A stretch of 64,000 nucleotides of DNA from DATFDN01 sp035685165 (GCA_035685165.1 DASRBI010000023.1:237584-301583), one strand, 5' to 3'; positions 42,619 to 51,619 are shown, numbered from the stretch's first letter. Notes: generated from the letters alone by a model not told the origin. Made by a program: numbers and translations.

Positions 42619-43706
42619 CTGATCTTCAGCGTCGCCAGCCCGATCAGGGCGAGGATCATCGAGATGATCCAAAAGCGGATGACGATGGTGGGCTCCGCCC
42701 AGCCCTTCTTTTCGAAATGGTGGTGGAGCGGGGCCATCAGGAACACGCGGTTGCCGGTCCGCTTGAACCAGAACACCTGAATGATCACCGACACGGTCTC
42801 GACCACGAACAGTCCGCCCGTGATCATCAGGACGATCTCGTGCTTGGAGGCGACGGCGACCGCGCCGAGTGCGCCGCCGAGCGCGAGGCTGCCGGTGTCG
42901 CCCATGAACACCGCCGCCGGCGGGGCGTTGAACCAGAGAAAGCCCATGCCGGCGCCGATCAGCGCCGAGCAGAACACGGCAAGCTCGCCGGCACCCGGCA
43001 CCGGATGGAGCTGGAGGTAATCGGCGAAGATGCGGTTGCCGACGAGGTAGGCGATCAAGGTCAAGACGCCGGCGGTGATCATGCTGGGCACGATCGCCAG
43101 GCCGTCCAGCCCGTCGGTGAGGTTCACGGCGTTCGACGCGCCGACCATCACGAACATGCCCCAGACGGGAAAGAACCAGCCGAAATGGATCAGGAAGTCC
43201 TTGAACACCGGCACCGCCAGCGCATCGCCCAGCGTGCCGTCGGTGGTCCGCATCAGCCAGAAGGCGGCGAGCAGCCCGATCACACCCTGCACGCCGAGCT
43301 TCACCCGCCCCGGCACGCCCTTATGGTTGCGCTTCGAAACCTTGAGATAGTCGTCGGCGAAGCCAAGGAGCCCGTAGCCAAGGGTGACGAACATCGCCGC
43401 CCAGACATACTGGTTGCGCAGATCGACCCAGAGCAGGGTCGAGATCAGCCAGGCGAGCAGGATCAGCACGCCCCCCATCGTCGGCGTGCCCTGCTTCTCG
43501 AGCAGATGGCGCTCCGGCCCATCCAGCCGGATCGGCTGGCCCTGCCGCTGCTTGACGCGGAGCCATTGAATGAGCGCCGGGCCGATGACGAAGCTGACGA
43601 CGAGCGCCGTCAGGCACGCCGCGCCCGAGCGGAAGGTGATGTAGCGAAACAGGTTGAACAGGATGAAATGGCTGGCGAGCGGCTGAGCGAGGTCGTACAG
43701 CATCAA
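42615..43706 (-). CDS. mraY: Phospho-MurNAc-pentapeptide transferase MraY
   Basis: A 363-residue integral membrane enzyme of about ten helices that makes lipid I. Motifs: GTPTMGGVLIL near 74-84, GFADDYLKVSKRNHKG with the catalytic DD pair, NAVNLTDGLDGLAI, and FMGDTGSLALGG, then APLHHHFEKKGW near the C-terminus. It overlaps both murF and murD by 4 bp. Confidence 0.98.
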   Translation of the reverse strand: MMLYDLAQPLASHFILFNLFRYITFRSGAACLTALVVSFVIGPALIQWLRVKQRQGQPIRLDGPERHLLEKQGTPTMGGVLILLAWLISTLLWVDLRNQYVWAAMFVTLGYGLLGFADDYLKVSKRNHKGVPGRVKLGVQGVIGLLAAFWLMRTTDGTLGDALAVPVFKDFLIHFGWFFPVWGMFVMVGASNAVNLTDGLDGLAIVPSMITAGVLTLIAYLVGNRIFADYLQLHPVPGAGELAVFCSALIGAGMGFLWFNAPPAAVFMGDTGSLALGGALGAVAVASKHEIVLMITGGLFVVETVSVIIQVFWFKRTGNRVFLMAPLHHHFEKKGWAEPTIVIRFWIISMILALIGLATLKIR

Positions 43707-45070
43707 ACCGTCTCCGCGAGATGGTCGAGCGCGGAAACCGCCAGCCGCATCCGGCTGCCTAGGCTGCCCTTGACCAGAATGGCGTCACCGGCCCGCACCG
43801 TGCGTGCGACGACCGGTGCCAGCGCCTCCACATCCGTCTCGTGCGCGCCGCGCCGGCCGGGAGGGAGCCGGTCGTATAGGCCCCGCATGAGAGGACCGCA
43901 TGTGAAAACCAGGTCGGCGGCGCGAGCCGCCGGTTCCGCCAGGGCGGCGTGCTCCGCCGGTCCCGCTTCGCCCAGCTCCAGCATCTCGCCGAGCACGGCG
44001 ATCCGCCGCGCGGCCGGCTGCAGCGCCAGCACCTCCAGCGCGGCGCGCACCGAGGCGCCGTTGGCATTGTAGCTCTCGTCGATCAGAAGCGCCGCCCCGC
44101 CGGGCACGGCGATGTGCCGGCGCGCGCCCCGGCCGGCGACGGCGGCGAAGCCGGCGAGCGCGGCGGCGGCCCGCGCCGGATCGATCCCGAGCGAAGCAGC
44201 GGCAGCAATGGCCGCGAGCGCGTTGGAGGCCATGTGCGCGCCGGGTGCTCCGAGCCGCGTTTCCACGCGCTCCCCGCCGATCCGCGCTTCGAGCCAGACG
44301 CCTTCCGCATCGCTTTCGGCGGCGAGCAGACGGGCATCGGCGGCGTGCCCGAACGTGACGATCCGCGCCCCGGCCGCGCGGGCGGCTAGGGCGAGCAGGG
44401 GCAGGTGCGGCGTGTCCGCGGGCAGCACCGCCACGCCGCCCGGCTCGAGGCCAGCAGCGATGGTGGCCTTCTCGCGGGCGATGGCCTCGATGCTGCCGAG
44501 ATTGCCGATGTGCGCGGACCCGATCGCCGTGATCAGCGCCACATGCGGGCGGGCGAGGCAGGAGAGGGGGGCGATCTCGCCCGGCCGGTTCATACCGATC
44601 TCGGCCACGCAGAACGCGGCCGTTTGCGGCAGGCGCGCGAGCGTCAGCGGCACGCCCCAATGATTGTTGTAGGAGGCGACGGCGGCATGGGTGGCCCCCT
44701 CGGCCGACAGGATCGCGCGCAGCATCTCCTTGGTCGTGGTCTTGCCGACGCTGCCGGTGACGGCGACCAGCCGCCCGCCGAACCGCGCGCGGCCGGCGGC
44801 GCCGAGCCGGGTCAGGCCGGAAAGCGTGTCCTCTACCAACAGCACCGGGCCAGGGACGGCGCGATGCGCCAATGCGCCCGCCGCGCCCTTGGCGAAGGCG
44901 GTGGTGATATAGTCGTGGCCGTTGCCGGTTTCGCCGCGCAGAGCGACGAACAGATCGCCGGGCGCGAGCGTGCGGGTGTCGATGGAAACGCCCGCGGCGT
45001 CGAAGGAAGGGCCCGTGAAAGCACCTGCGGTCGCGCGCGCGAGGTCGGCGGCGGTCCAGAGCGCGCTCAT
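43703..45070 (-). CDS. murF: UDP-MurNAc-tripeptide--D-Ala-D-Ala ligase MurF
   Basis: A 455-residue Mur ligase that adds D-Ala-D-Ala. Motifs: GVSIDTRTLAPGDLFVALRG split as SIDTRTLAPGDLF at 29-41, the ATP loop VTGSVGKTTTKEML near 104-117, NNHWGVPLTLARLP, EIGMNRPGEI and IDESYNANGASV. The length is normal. It receives the dipeptide from Ddl, whose gene is further on in the same cluster. ATGA overlaps on both sides. Confidence 0.97.
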   Translation of the reverse strand: MSALWTAADLARATAGAFTGPSFDAAGVSIDTRTLAPGDLFVALRGETGNGHDYITTAFAKGAAGALAHRAVPGPVLLVEDTLSGLTRLGAAGRARFGGRLVAVTGSVGKTTTKEMLRAILSAEGATHAAVASYNNHWGVPLTLARLPQTAAFCVAEIGMNRPGEIAPLSCLARPHVALITAIGSAHIGNLGSIEAIAREKATIAAGLEPGGVAVLPADTPHLPLLALAARAAGARIVTFGHAADARLLAAESDAEGVWLEARIGGERVETRLGAPGAHMASNALAAIAAAASLGIDPARAAAALAGFAAVAGRGARRHIAVPGGAALLIDESYNANGASVRAALEVLALQPAARRIAVLGEMLELGEAGPAEHAALAEPAARAADLVFTCGPLMRGLYDRLPPGRRGAHETDVEALAPVVARTVRAGDAILVKGSLGSRMRLAVSALDHLAETV

Positions 45071-46539
45071 GCCGCTTTGTTCCAGGTGCCGGCGAGGCGG
45101 CGCACGACCTCCGCATCGTCGAACGGGAGCGTCACGCCGCCGACAATCTGTCCCTGCTCGTGGCCCTTGCCGGCGACGACGAGCACGTCGCCTGGGCGGA
45201 GCGCGTTCATCGCGGCTTCGATCGCGCGGGCGCGGTCCCCGATCTCGGCGGCGCCGGGACAGGCGGCGAGGATGGCGGCGCGGATCGCGGCAGGGGGCTC
45301 GCTGCGTGGATTGTCGTCGGTGACGGTCGCGACGTCCGCGAAGCGGGCGGCCGCAGCACCCATCAGCGGGCGCTTGCCGGGGTCGCGGTCGCCGCCCGCG
45401 CCGAACACGACATGCAGGCGTCCGGCGGTGTGGGGACGGAGCGCGGTCAGCAACCGCACCAGCGCGTCCGGTGTGTGGGCATAGTCCACATAAACGGCGG
45501 CGCCGTTGGCGAGCACCGTCGCAAGCTCCATCCGGCCGCGCACGCCGCGCAGGGCGGGTAGGCGGTCGAGCGCCGCGCCGTCGCCGAGCGCCTCGGCGAG
45601 CGCGGCGGCGAGCAGGGCGTTGTCGGCTTGGAAGCGGCCGACCAGCGGCAGCACAAGGGTGCGTTGCGCGCGACCGACCGCGACGTCGAGTTCCTGCCCG
45701 CCCGCGCGGGGCCGGGTGCGGAGCAACCGGATTGTCTCACCCCGCTCGCCCACCGTGCGGAGGTCGAGCCCTCGACGGGCCGCGATCGCGCGCAGCGCCG
45801 CAAGCGTCACCGGGTCCATGTCGGCGTTGGCGACCGCCGGGGCGCCGGCGGGCAGAAGCTCGCCAAAGAGCCGCAGCTTGGCGGCGCGGTAGGCTGCTTC
45901 GGTGCCGTGATAGTCGAGATGATCGCGCGTCAGGTTGGTGAATCCGGCGGCGGCGAGGCGCACCCCGTCCAGCCGGTACTGGTCGAGCCCGTGTGAGGAG
46001 GCTTCCATCGCGGCATGGGTGATGCCCGCACGGGCGAGTTCCGCGAGCAGCGCGGCAAGCGTCTCGGGGTCGGGCGTGGTGAGGCCTGGACCCGGCGCGA
46101 AGCCGGGCGCCTGCACGCCGAGCGTGCCGAGACTGGCGGCTTGCGCGCCGGAAAGCGCCCAAATCTGGCGAAGGAAATCGACCGTGCTCGACTTGCCGTT
46201 GGTGCCCGTGACGGCGGCGATCCAGGTTGGCTGGGGGCCGGCGAACAGGGCGGCGAGCTGGGCGAGGCGGCGGCGCGGCGCTGGATCTTCCAGAAGCGGC
46301 AGCCGCGGAACTCCGGCGGGCCGGACGGTGCCGGACGGGGCCAGCACGGCCACCGCTCCCCGCGCCGCCGCCTCGCCGATGAAGGCGCGGCCATCCGCCT
46401 TCGTCCCCGGCAGGGCGGCGAAAATCATGCCGGGCGCGATGCGGCGGCTGTCGGCGCTGATGCCGCTGACCTCCAAGCCGGCGGCATCACGCCATTCTGG
46501 GGGCGGGTCGAGCCGGGGCAAGAGGTCAGCGAGGCGCAA
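45067..46539 (-). CDS. murE: UDP-MurNAc-tripeptide synthetase MurE (meso-diaminopimelate-adding)
   Basis: A 490-residue Mur ligase. Motifs: ISADSRRIAPGMIFAALPG, the ATP loop VTGTNGKSSTVDFL, MEASSHGLDQYR, NLTRDHLDYHG and DYAHTPDALVR. The sequence TDDNPRSEPP carries DNPR, the motif that selects meso-diaminopimelate. The start is taken as the TTG at 46539, with GGAGG six bases before it and LRLADLLPRL after it. No ATG fits, and the longer frame is the ftsI shadow. The start overlaps the ftsI end by 14 bp. Confidence 0.95.
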   Translation of the reverse strand: MRLADLLPRLDPPPEWRDAAGLEVSGISADSRRIAPGMIFAALPGTKADGRAFIGEAAARGAVAVLAPSGTVRPAGVPRLPLLEDPAPRRRLAQLAALFAGPQPTWIAAVTGTNGKSSTVDFLRQIWALSGAQAASLGTLGVQAPGFAPGPGLTTPDPETLAALLAELARAGITHAAMEASSHGLDQYRLDGVRLAAAGFTNLTRDHLDYHGTEAAYRAAKLRLFGELLPAGAPAVANADMDPVTLAALRAIAARRGLDLRTVGERGETIRLLRTRPRAGGQELDVAVGRAQRTLVLPLVGRFQADNALLAAALAEALGDGAALDRLPALRGVRGRMELATVLANGAAVYVDYAHTPDALVRLLTALRPHTAGRLHVVFGAGGDRDPGKRPLMGAAAARFADVATVTDDNPRSEPPAAIRAAILAACPGAAEIGDRARAIEAAMNALRPGDVLVVAGKGHEQGQIVGGVTLPFDDAEVVRRLAGTWNKAA

Positions 46540-48565
46540 GCGGTGCCTCCGTCGCGGATGCGCGGATAATCGGCGCGGACGGCGCCACTGCCTCGCGGCG
46601 GGCCGGCTGGGCGAGGCGGTGCGTCGGCAGCACCTCCTCCGCCTTGGTCCCGCGCACCTGACGAACGGCGGCGGGCACATGGGCATCGGAGGCAACCAGC
46701 GCGTCGCGCGGCGGTGGCGGCGGCGCGCCGGGCGGCCGGGCCGGTGCCAGCGGCAGATAGAGCTGCGCTTCCAGCGCCGGGAGTTCTTGCGGCGTGAACG
46801 GCATCACGCCGAGCATCGGGCCGATGCGCGAGATGATGCGCTTGACCGCCGGCCCCGCCGTCCAGCCGCCGGTGGTGAAGCCGTAGGTCGTTTTGTCCGC
46901 GTGCGGCGTGTCCAGCATCACGTATACGATGTACTTTGGCGCCGTCATCGGGAACGCCGCGATCATCGAGCTCAGGTTGGCGTGCAGCTTGTAGCCGCCC
47001 TTGCCGACCTTCTGCGATGTGCCCGTCTTGGCCCCGATCAGGTAGCCCGGCAGTTCGGCAGGCTTGCCGGTGCCCTGCGTGACCACGAGGCGCATCAGCT
47101 TTCGCATGATCGCCGAGGTTTCCGGCTGCTCGACGCGCTCGCCCGGCGGCTCCTGGCCGGGCGGCAGCGCGAGCAAGGTCGCCGGATGCCAAATGCCGCC
47201 GTCGATCAGCGCTGCGGTGCCGGCGATGAGCTGGGTGGGCGTCACAGCGATGCCGTTGCCGAACGAGACGGTCATGATTGTCGCCGTCTTCCATCTTGAT
47301 GCCGGCTGCACGATCGGCGGCGCCGCCTCCGGCAACTGAATGGGCGAGCGGCGGAAGAAGCCGAGCTTCTGCAACCAGGCGCGCTGGCGCTCGCCGCCGA
47401 CATCGAGCGCGATGTGCGAGGCGCCGATATTGGAGGAGACCGCAATCAGCTCCGGCACCGCCATGTCGTGGTGCTCGGGCTCGAAATCGGTGATCGTGAA
47501 CCGGCCGATATGGATCGGATGAACGGTATCGAACACGTCCCAGATGTGGATTACTCCGTCGTCCAGCGCCATCGCCGCCGTCTGCAACTTGAAGGTGCTG
47601 CCCGGCTCGTAGGCGCCGCTGGCGGCGCGGTTGAAACGCTCGTCCTCGGTGGCGTGGCCGAGATCGGCGGTGTCGTAATCCGGCAGGCTGACCATCGCGA
47701 GCACCTCGCCGGTGTTCACGTCCATCACGATCCCGGCGCCGCCGAGCGCCTTGAACTCCTCGACCGCTGATTCGACCTCCTCGCGTACGACCGCCTGGAT
47801 ACGGACGTCGAGCGACAGGCGCAGCGGCGTGTGGTCGCTGGTGAGCCGCTTGTCGAACCATTTCTCCACGCCGGCAATGCCGTGCTCGTCGACGTCGACG
47901 CCGCCCAGCACATGAGCCGCCACCCGACCCATCGGGTAGTGGCGCTCCTCACCGGTCTGGAAATCGATCCCGGGGATGCCAAGATCGTTGACTGCCACCT
48001 CTTCCTGCGGCGTGATGCGGCGCGCGATATAGACAAATTGCTTGGTGGTTTCGGACAGCCGCTCCTCGGCGACTTTCTCGTCGAGCTCCGGCAGCACCGA
48101 TTTCAGCTTCCGCGCGTTCTCAGCCGGGTCCATCACCTGACGGGGATCGGCGAACACGTCGATCGTCGGCAGCGAAACGGCCAGGATCTGGCCGTTGCGG
48201 TCGGTGATGGTGGCGCGGCGGATCTGAGGCTCGAGATCGAGCGGCTTCTTCTCCGTGACGAGGGCCGTGACCTTGGGTTCGGGGCGGTGCGGCTTCAGCG
48301 GGTCGATGATGGTGGCGTCCATCAGCTTCCCGACCACCGCAAGAAACAGCACCGCGAACCCGGCGGCGGTGAACACGAGACGGGCGCGGGTCCTTTCCAG
48401 CACAGCGCGGCGATGGAGATCGGGCGCCGTCACCCGCACCGTCTCCATCCGCGGCACGGCATCGCCCACGCGCGGCGCGCCTGTGCGACGGGCCGGGGCG
48501 GGACGCCCCGCTTGCCCTGGGGCGCTGGCGGGGTCGGGCGGTTCGGTGCCGGACGCGTCCGTCAT
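46526..48565 (-). CDS. ftsI: Septal transpeptidase FtsI (PBP3)
   Basis: A 679-residue class B penicillin-binding protein that cross-links septal peptidoglycan. A cytoplasmic tail of about 60 residues precedes one membrane helix (LVFTAAGFAVLFLAVVGK). The pedestal domain has RRATITDRNGQILAVSLP. The transpeptidase motifs are SxxK in YEPGSTFKLQTAAM, SxN in AVSSNIGAS, and KTGTSQKV. A C-terminal tail of about 90 residues, rich in Pro and Ala, extends past the catalytic domain, which is longer than E. coli FtsI. Confidence 0.96.
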   Translation of the reverse strand: MTDASGTEPPDPASAPGQAGRPAPARRTGAPRVGDAVPRMETVRVTAPDLHRRAVLERTRARLVFTAAGFAVLFLAVVGKLMDATIIDPLKPHRPEPKVTALVTEKKPLDLEPQIRRATITDRNGQILAVSLPTIDVFADPRQVMDPAENARKLKSVLPELDEKVAEERLSETTKQFVYIARRITPQEEVAVNDLGIPGIDFQTGEERHYPMGRVAAHVLGGVDVDEHGIAGVEKWFDKRLTSDHTPLRLSLDVRIQAVVREEVESAVEEFKALGGAGIVMDVNTGEVLAMVSLPDYDTADLGHATEDERFNRAASGAYEPGSTFKLQTAAMALDDGVIHIWDVFDTVHPIHIGRFTITDFEPEHHDMAVPELIAVSSNIGASHIALDVGGERQRAWLQKLGFFRRSPIQLPEAAPPIVQPASRWKTATIMTVSFGNGIAVTPTQLIAGTAALIDGGIWHPATLLALPPGQEPPGERVEQPETSAIMRKLMRLVVTQGTGKPAELPGYLIGAKTGTSQKVGKGGYKLHANLSSMIAAFPMTAPKYIVYVMLDTPHADKTTYGFTTGGWTAGPAVKRIISRIGPMLGVMPFTPQELPALEAQLYLPLAPARPPGAPPPPPRDALVASDAHVPAAVRQVRGTKAEEVLPTHRLAQPARREAVAPSAPIIRASATEAPLAPR

Positions 48566-48571
48566 GGCGGC

Positions 48572-49330
48572 TCAGCGGTTCCAGTCGGTCCAGGCCGGCA
48601 TCGGCGCCGGGGCGGGTGGTGGCGGCGCCGCGGAACGGGCCATGCCGAGCAGGGAGCCGCCGCCATAGCCCACCTGGGCCGGGGCGGATGCCGCATAGCG
48701 CGGCACGGGCGCGGCGGCCTGCAGCACCGGCCGCGCGAATTGCGGCTGCACGTAGGGCACGGGCGCCGGCGGTGCCGGGCGCGTCCGTGCGGCCACGAGC
48801 TGCGGCGGGGCGGGACGCGGTGGTTGCGGCGCACCGACGAGCGGATGCGCGGGTTCGTCGGTGCGCTCGGGCGGGCGCGGGTGTTCCTCGGCGCGGGCTT
48901 GGGGATGTTCCGCGGCGCGGGGCGGCGCCACCAGCGCGAGCTCGGCCGGCTTGCGCTCCGGCGGCGTGGGGGCGGCGGCGACCGGCGTGCTCTCCGGGAT
49001 TGCGACCGGCGCTGCATCGGGCGGCGCGGGCGGCTTGGGCTGCGCGACCGCGGGCAGGCGTGCGTCCAGATCGGCCTCCGTCGTGAACTGCGCCGGCTTG
49101 GTGGGCTGGAGCGAGAGAAACTGCGTGGCGAGCGTCTGCAGCCGGTCGGGCTGGTCGAGCAAGGTCCACTGAGCCCGCAGGACGCGCTCCTGTTCGCGCA
49201 CCTGCTCGGTCTCATGCACGGTCTGCAAGATGGCGTCGTCGAGCAGGCGGACGCGGTGCTTGGTTTGGTAGAGATAGAGCCCGGCGCCGCAGGCGAGCCC
49301 GAACGTCAGGACGGTGATCGGACGTATCAT
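48572..49330 (-). CDS. ftsL: FtsL-like divisome protein with long Pro/Ala-rich tail
   Basis: A 252-residue protein in the FtsL slot between rsmH and ftsI. Residues 3-21 are a membrane helix (RPITVLTFGLACGAGLYLY). Then comes a coiled-coil-like stretch (VHETEQVREQERVLRAQWTL) and the FtsL-type LDQPDRLQTLATQFLSLQP. After about residue 85 the rest is Pro/Ala-rich low-complexity sequence, which is absent from most FtsL proteins of about 100-130 residues. Place, topology and motif support FtsL; the tail role is unknown. Confidence 0.85.
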   Translation of the reverse strand: MIRPITVLTFGLACGAGLYLYQTKHRVRLLDDAILQTVHETEQVREQERVLRAQWTLLDQPDRLQTLATQFLSLQPTKPAQFTTEADLDARLPAVAQPKPPAPPDAAPVAIPESTPVAAAPTPPERKPAELALVAPPRAAEHPQARAEEHPRPPERTDEPAHPLVGAPQPPRPAPPQLVAARTRPAPPAPVPYVQPQFARPVLQAAAPVPRYAASAPAQVGYGGGSLLGMARSAAPPPPAPAPMPAWTDWNR

Positions 49331-50277
49331 GGCGCGGCCTCGACGGCGGGCAGGCGTTCGAGCGCGCGCAACCGCGCGCTGCGGGCGCGCGGATTGGCGG
49401 CGATCTCGGCGGCGGCCGGGCGCATGGCGCGCGGGGTGAGCAGGCGGTAGCGCGGCCGGGCCCGGCGCAGCAGGCCGCGCGGGTCATGCCGCGAAGGGGC
49501 CGGCGCGCGCCCCGCGAGGTCAGCGGCGAACCGCTTCACCATGCGGTCCTCGAGCGAGTGAAACGCGACCACCACCAGCCGCCCGCCGGGTGCGAGCAGC
49601 CGCGCCGCCGCGTCGAGCCCGCGCCTGATCTCGCCGAGTTCGTCGTTCACGCGGATACGCAGCGCCTGGAAGCTGCGGGTGGCAGGGTCGATACCCGAAC
49701 GGTCGGGCGGCAGCACCGAGCGGATGATCGCCGCGAGACGCCCGGTGGTGGCGATCGGCGCCTCGGCGCGGGCCGCGACGATGGCACGGGCGATGCGGCG
49801 CGAGGCGCGCTCTTCGCCGAGCTCGAACAGGAGGTTGGCAAGCTCCCTTTCCGTCAGCCGGTTCACGAGGTCGGCGGCGGTGGGACCGGTGCGGCTCATA
49901 CGCATGTCGAGCGGCCCGTCCGTGCGGAAGGAGAAACCGCGCGCCGGATCATCGAGCTGGAAGGAGGAGACGCCGAGATCGAGCACCACGCCGTCGAGCG
50001 CGGCGATCCCGTGCGCCGCGGCGAGTTCCAGCATGGCGCCGAACGAGCCGTGCAGGAGATGCAGGCGCGGCGCGAAACGGGCCGCAAGTTCGGCGCCGCG
50101 CGCGATCGCCTCGGGGTCGCGGTCGATCGCCCACACCGTGCAGCGCGCGGCCTCCAGGATCGCCCGTGCGTAGCCGCCGCCGCCGAACGTGCCGTCGAGA
50201 TAGCTGCCGCCATCGCGCGGGGCGAGCAGCTTCAGCATCTGATTGCACATGACAGGAATATGGGCCGTGCCGCTCAC
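49327..50277 (-). CDS. rsmH: 16S rRNA (cytosine-1402-N4)-methyltransferase RsmH
   Basis: A 316-residue SAM methyltransferase (MraW) that methylates N4 of C1402 in 16S rRNA, the same nucleotide that RsmI marks on its ribose. Motifs: HIPVMCNQMLKLLAPRDGG at 6-24, YLDGTFGGGGYARAIL, DLGVSSFQLDDPARGFSF, MSRTGPTAADLVN and VVVAFHSLEDRMVKRF. It overlaps mraZ and ftsL by 4 bp. Confidence 0.98.
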   Translation of the reverse strand: MSGTAHIPVMCNQMLKLLAPRDGGSYLDGTFGGGGYARAILEAARCTVWAIDRDPEAIARGAELAARFAPRLHLLHGSFGAMLELAAAHGIAALDGVVLDLGVSSFQLDDPARGFSFRTDGPLDMRMSRTGPTAADLVNRLTERELANLLFELGEERASRRIARAIVAARAEAPIATTGRLAAIIRSVLPPDRSGIDPATRSFQALRIRVNDELGEIRRGLDAAARLLAPGGRLVVVAFHSLEDRMVKRFAADLAGRAPAPSRHDPRGLLRRARPRYRLLTPRAMRPAAAEIAANPRARSARLRALERLPAVEAAP

Positions 50278-50741
50278 GGAGGGACATTCCCGGGGAGCGT
50301 GAGGCCACGGCTGCGCGCCCGTTCGCGCGCTTCGGCTCGCCGCCGCTCGGCCGCCGCCGGCTCCCAGATTTGGAAGATGCGCCCGAGGCCCATGAACACC
50401 ACGGCCTCGCTCAGGCCGGCATAGGCAACCAGGCTGTCGGGCAGGACGATGCGGCCCTCCTTGTCGATGTCGGCTGGAAAAGCGTCCGCATAAAGCGTGC
50501 TCGCCAAGTCATCGTGTTCTTCACTGAACAGATCGAGTCTGTCGAGCGGCGCGGCGAGCGCGTTGAACTCTGCGACCGGCCATCCCTCGATGCAGGGATG
50601 CTTGTGCGAGGGCCGCAGCACGAGCTGACCGCCGCCCCCCGGTTCACCACCGGTGCGCAGCGCGGCGCGGAACGGTGCGGGCACCGACACGCGGCCCTTG
50701 GCGTCCAGCCTGTTCTGGTGGGTGCCCAGGAATTGGGTCAT
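50274..50741 (-). CDS. mraZ: Transcriptional regulator MraZ
   Basis: A 155-residue DNA-binding protein with two AbrB-like SpoVT folds. The first has the conserved start FLGTHQNRLDAKGRVSVPAPFR at 4-25, given in part as NRLDAKGRVSVPAPF. The second has DKEGRIVLPDSLVAYAG. MraZ represses its own dcw operon in E. coli by binding TGGG repeats; four such repeats at 10-bp steps lie about 80-110 bp upstream here. It is the first gene of the cluster. Confidence 0.97.
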   Translation of the reverse strand: MTQFLGTHQNRLDAKGRVSVPAPFRAALRTGGEPGGGGQLVLRPSHKHPCIEGWPVAEFNALAAPLDRLDLFSEEHDDLASTLYADAFPADIDKEGRIVLPDSLVAYAGLSEAVVFMGLGRIFQIWEPAAAERRRAEARERARSRGLTLPGNVPP

Positions 50742-50818
50742 CCGACCGCTCGCCCTTCGCGTTGCTCGCGGCGCTACCCCTCTCTGCCGCCCGTCGTTCC
50801 GACCGGATCACGCCGTCG

Positions 50819-50858
50819 TGGGACGATATGGGATAGCATGGGCAATCATGGGCGTCAA
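50819..50858 (-). promoter_or_regulatory. mraZ promoter with four-copy MraZ operator
   Basis: Read on the minus strand, a -35 box TTGACG (50853-50858) and a -10 box TATCCC (50830-50835) are separated by exactly 17 bp. On the plus strand TGGG occurs at 50819, 50829, 50839 and 50849, each exactly 10 bp apart, so the repeats lie on one DNA face. MraZ is known to bind TGGGN direct repeats separated by 5 nt. Three copies overlap the core promoter, which suits autorepression. The start point should be near 50823, giving a leader of about 80 nt. Confidence 0.8.
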
Positions 50859-50930
50859 AGGAATTGCGGGCCGCACGCCGCATGCGCGCGCGAGTGGTTG
50901 CGCGCGAAATCGAAGCCGGGGGGGGAACCG

Positions 50931-51330
50931 CCAGACGGCCTGTAAGCCGGGTTCTGTCCGCGCCCTGGGGCGCGGGACGGCCATTCCTCTGGGACGCGCC
51001 TCGCGGCGCGCCTCGCGCGACCAACCCGGGCGGCGGGGCGGGAACGCCCTTGCGTCCGCCGTCTCGCGACGGCTCAGCCGGCCGCCCCTATTCGGTCTTG
51101 CTCCCGGTGGGGTTTACCGTGCCGCCCCCGTTACCGGGGGCGCGGTGCGCTCTTGCCGCACCCTTTCACCCTTGCCTGCCGCGCGGAAGGCGGGGCGGGC
51201 GGTTTGCTTTCTGTGGCACTTTCCCTGGGGTCGCCCCCGCCGGCCGTTAGCCGGCACCGTGTTCCCGTGGAGCCCGGACTTTCCTCCAGCCCCGGCCGAG
51301 GCCGGGACCGGCGGCCGTCCGGCCGTCTGG
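50931..51330 (-). ncRNA. rnpB: RNase P RNA
   Basis: The catalytic RNA of RNase P, about 400 nt, bacterial type A. Read on the minus strand the 5' strand CCAGACGGCC of P1 (51321-51330) pairs perfectly with the 3' strand GGCCGTCTGG (50931-50940). The universal core GGAGGAAAGTCCGGGCTCC follows the 5' helix, and the 3' part has GACAGAACCCGGCTTACAGG. The internal GGTAAACCCCACC and AGGGTGAAA segments are also present. It is leftward, just upstream of the mraZ promoter. The exact ends are taken from the P1 helix and may be off by a few bases. Confidence 0.95.
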
Positions 51331-51440
51331 CGGGCGAAGATGTGCGTGTCGGCGCGGCCGGGGTCAATGGCGCAACGGCGGCAGTTTCTCCTGAGTGGGA
51401 TCGGGCGGCACGCTCTAAGGTCCGGTGCCGAAGCCGGATG

Positions 51441-51503
51441 TATGTCGCGCTGAGCGGCTGGGACAACGATTTGTGGAACCTCAACGACTGGTATCGGTCC
51501 TGA
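51441..51503 (+). pseudogene. C-terminal remnant of a second peptide-binding protein gene
   Basis: The frame reads YVALSGWDNDLWNLNDWYRS and then stops. The intact binding protein downstream ends QVRLSGWDNDMWALKDWYRT, and 14 of the 20 residues are identical. The remainder of the gene is absent, since rnpB lies directly upstream. At 51367 a short frame starts MAQRRQFLLSGIGRHAL, which looks a little like a twin-arginine signal start, but it is not in frame with the remnant. A tandem duplication followed by deletion is the simplest reading. Confidence 0.75.
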
Positions 51504-51619
51504 ACCACCCGGCGTCCGGGCGAGGTCGGATTGTCTGGTTCACTGCGCCGGCATAGCATCGCGCCAAGAACAGCCCTGGCCGCGGCGCCGGGGAGGACAG
51601 GGACACTGGGAGATCGACG

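Noticed and set aside
50905..50930. C/G run just beyond rnpB as a terminator
   Set aside because: The run after the 3' P1 strand has no usable stem and no T-tract, so no terminator was called.
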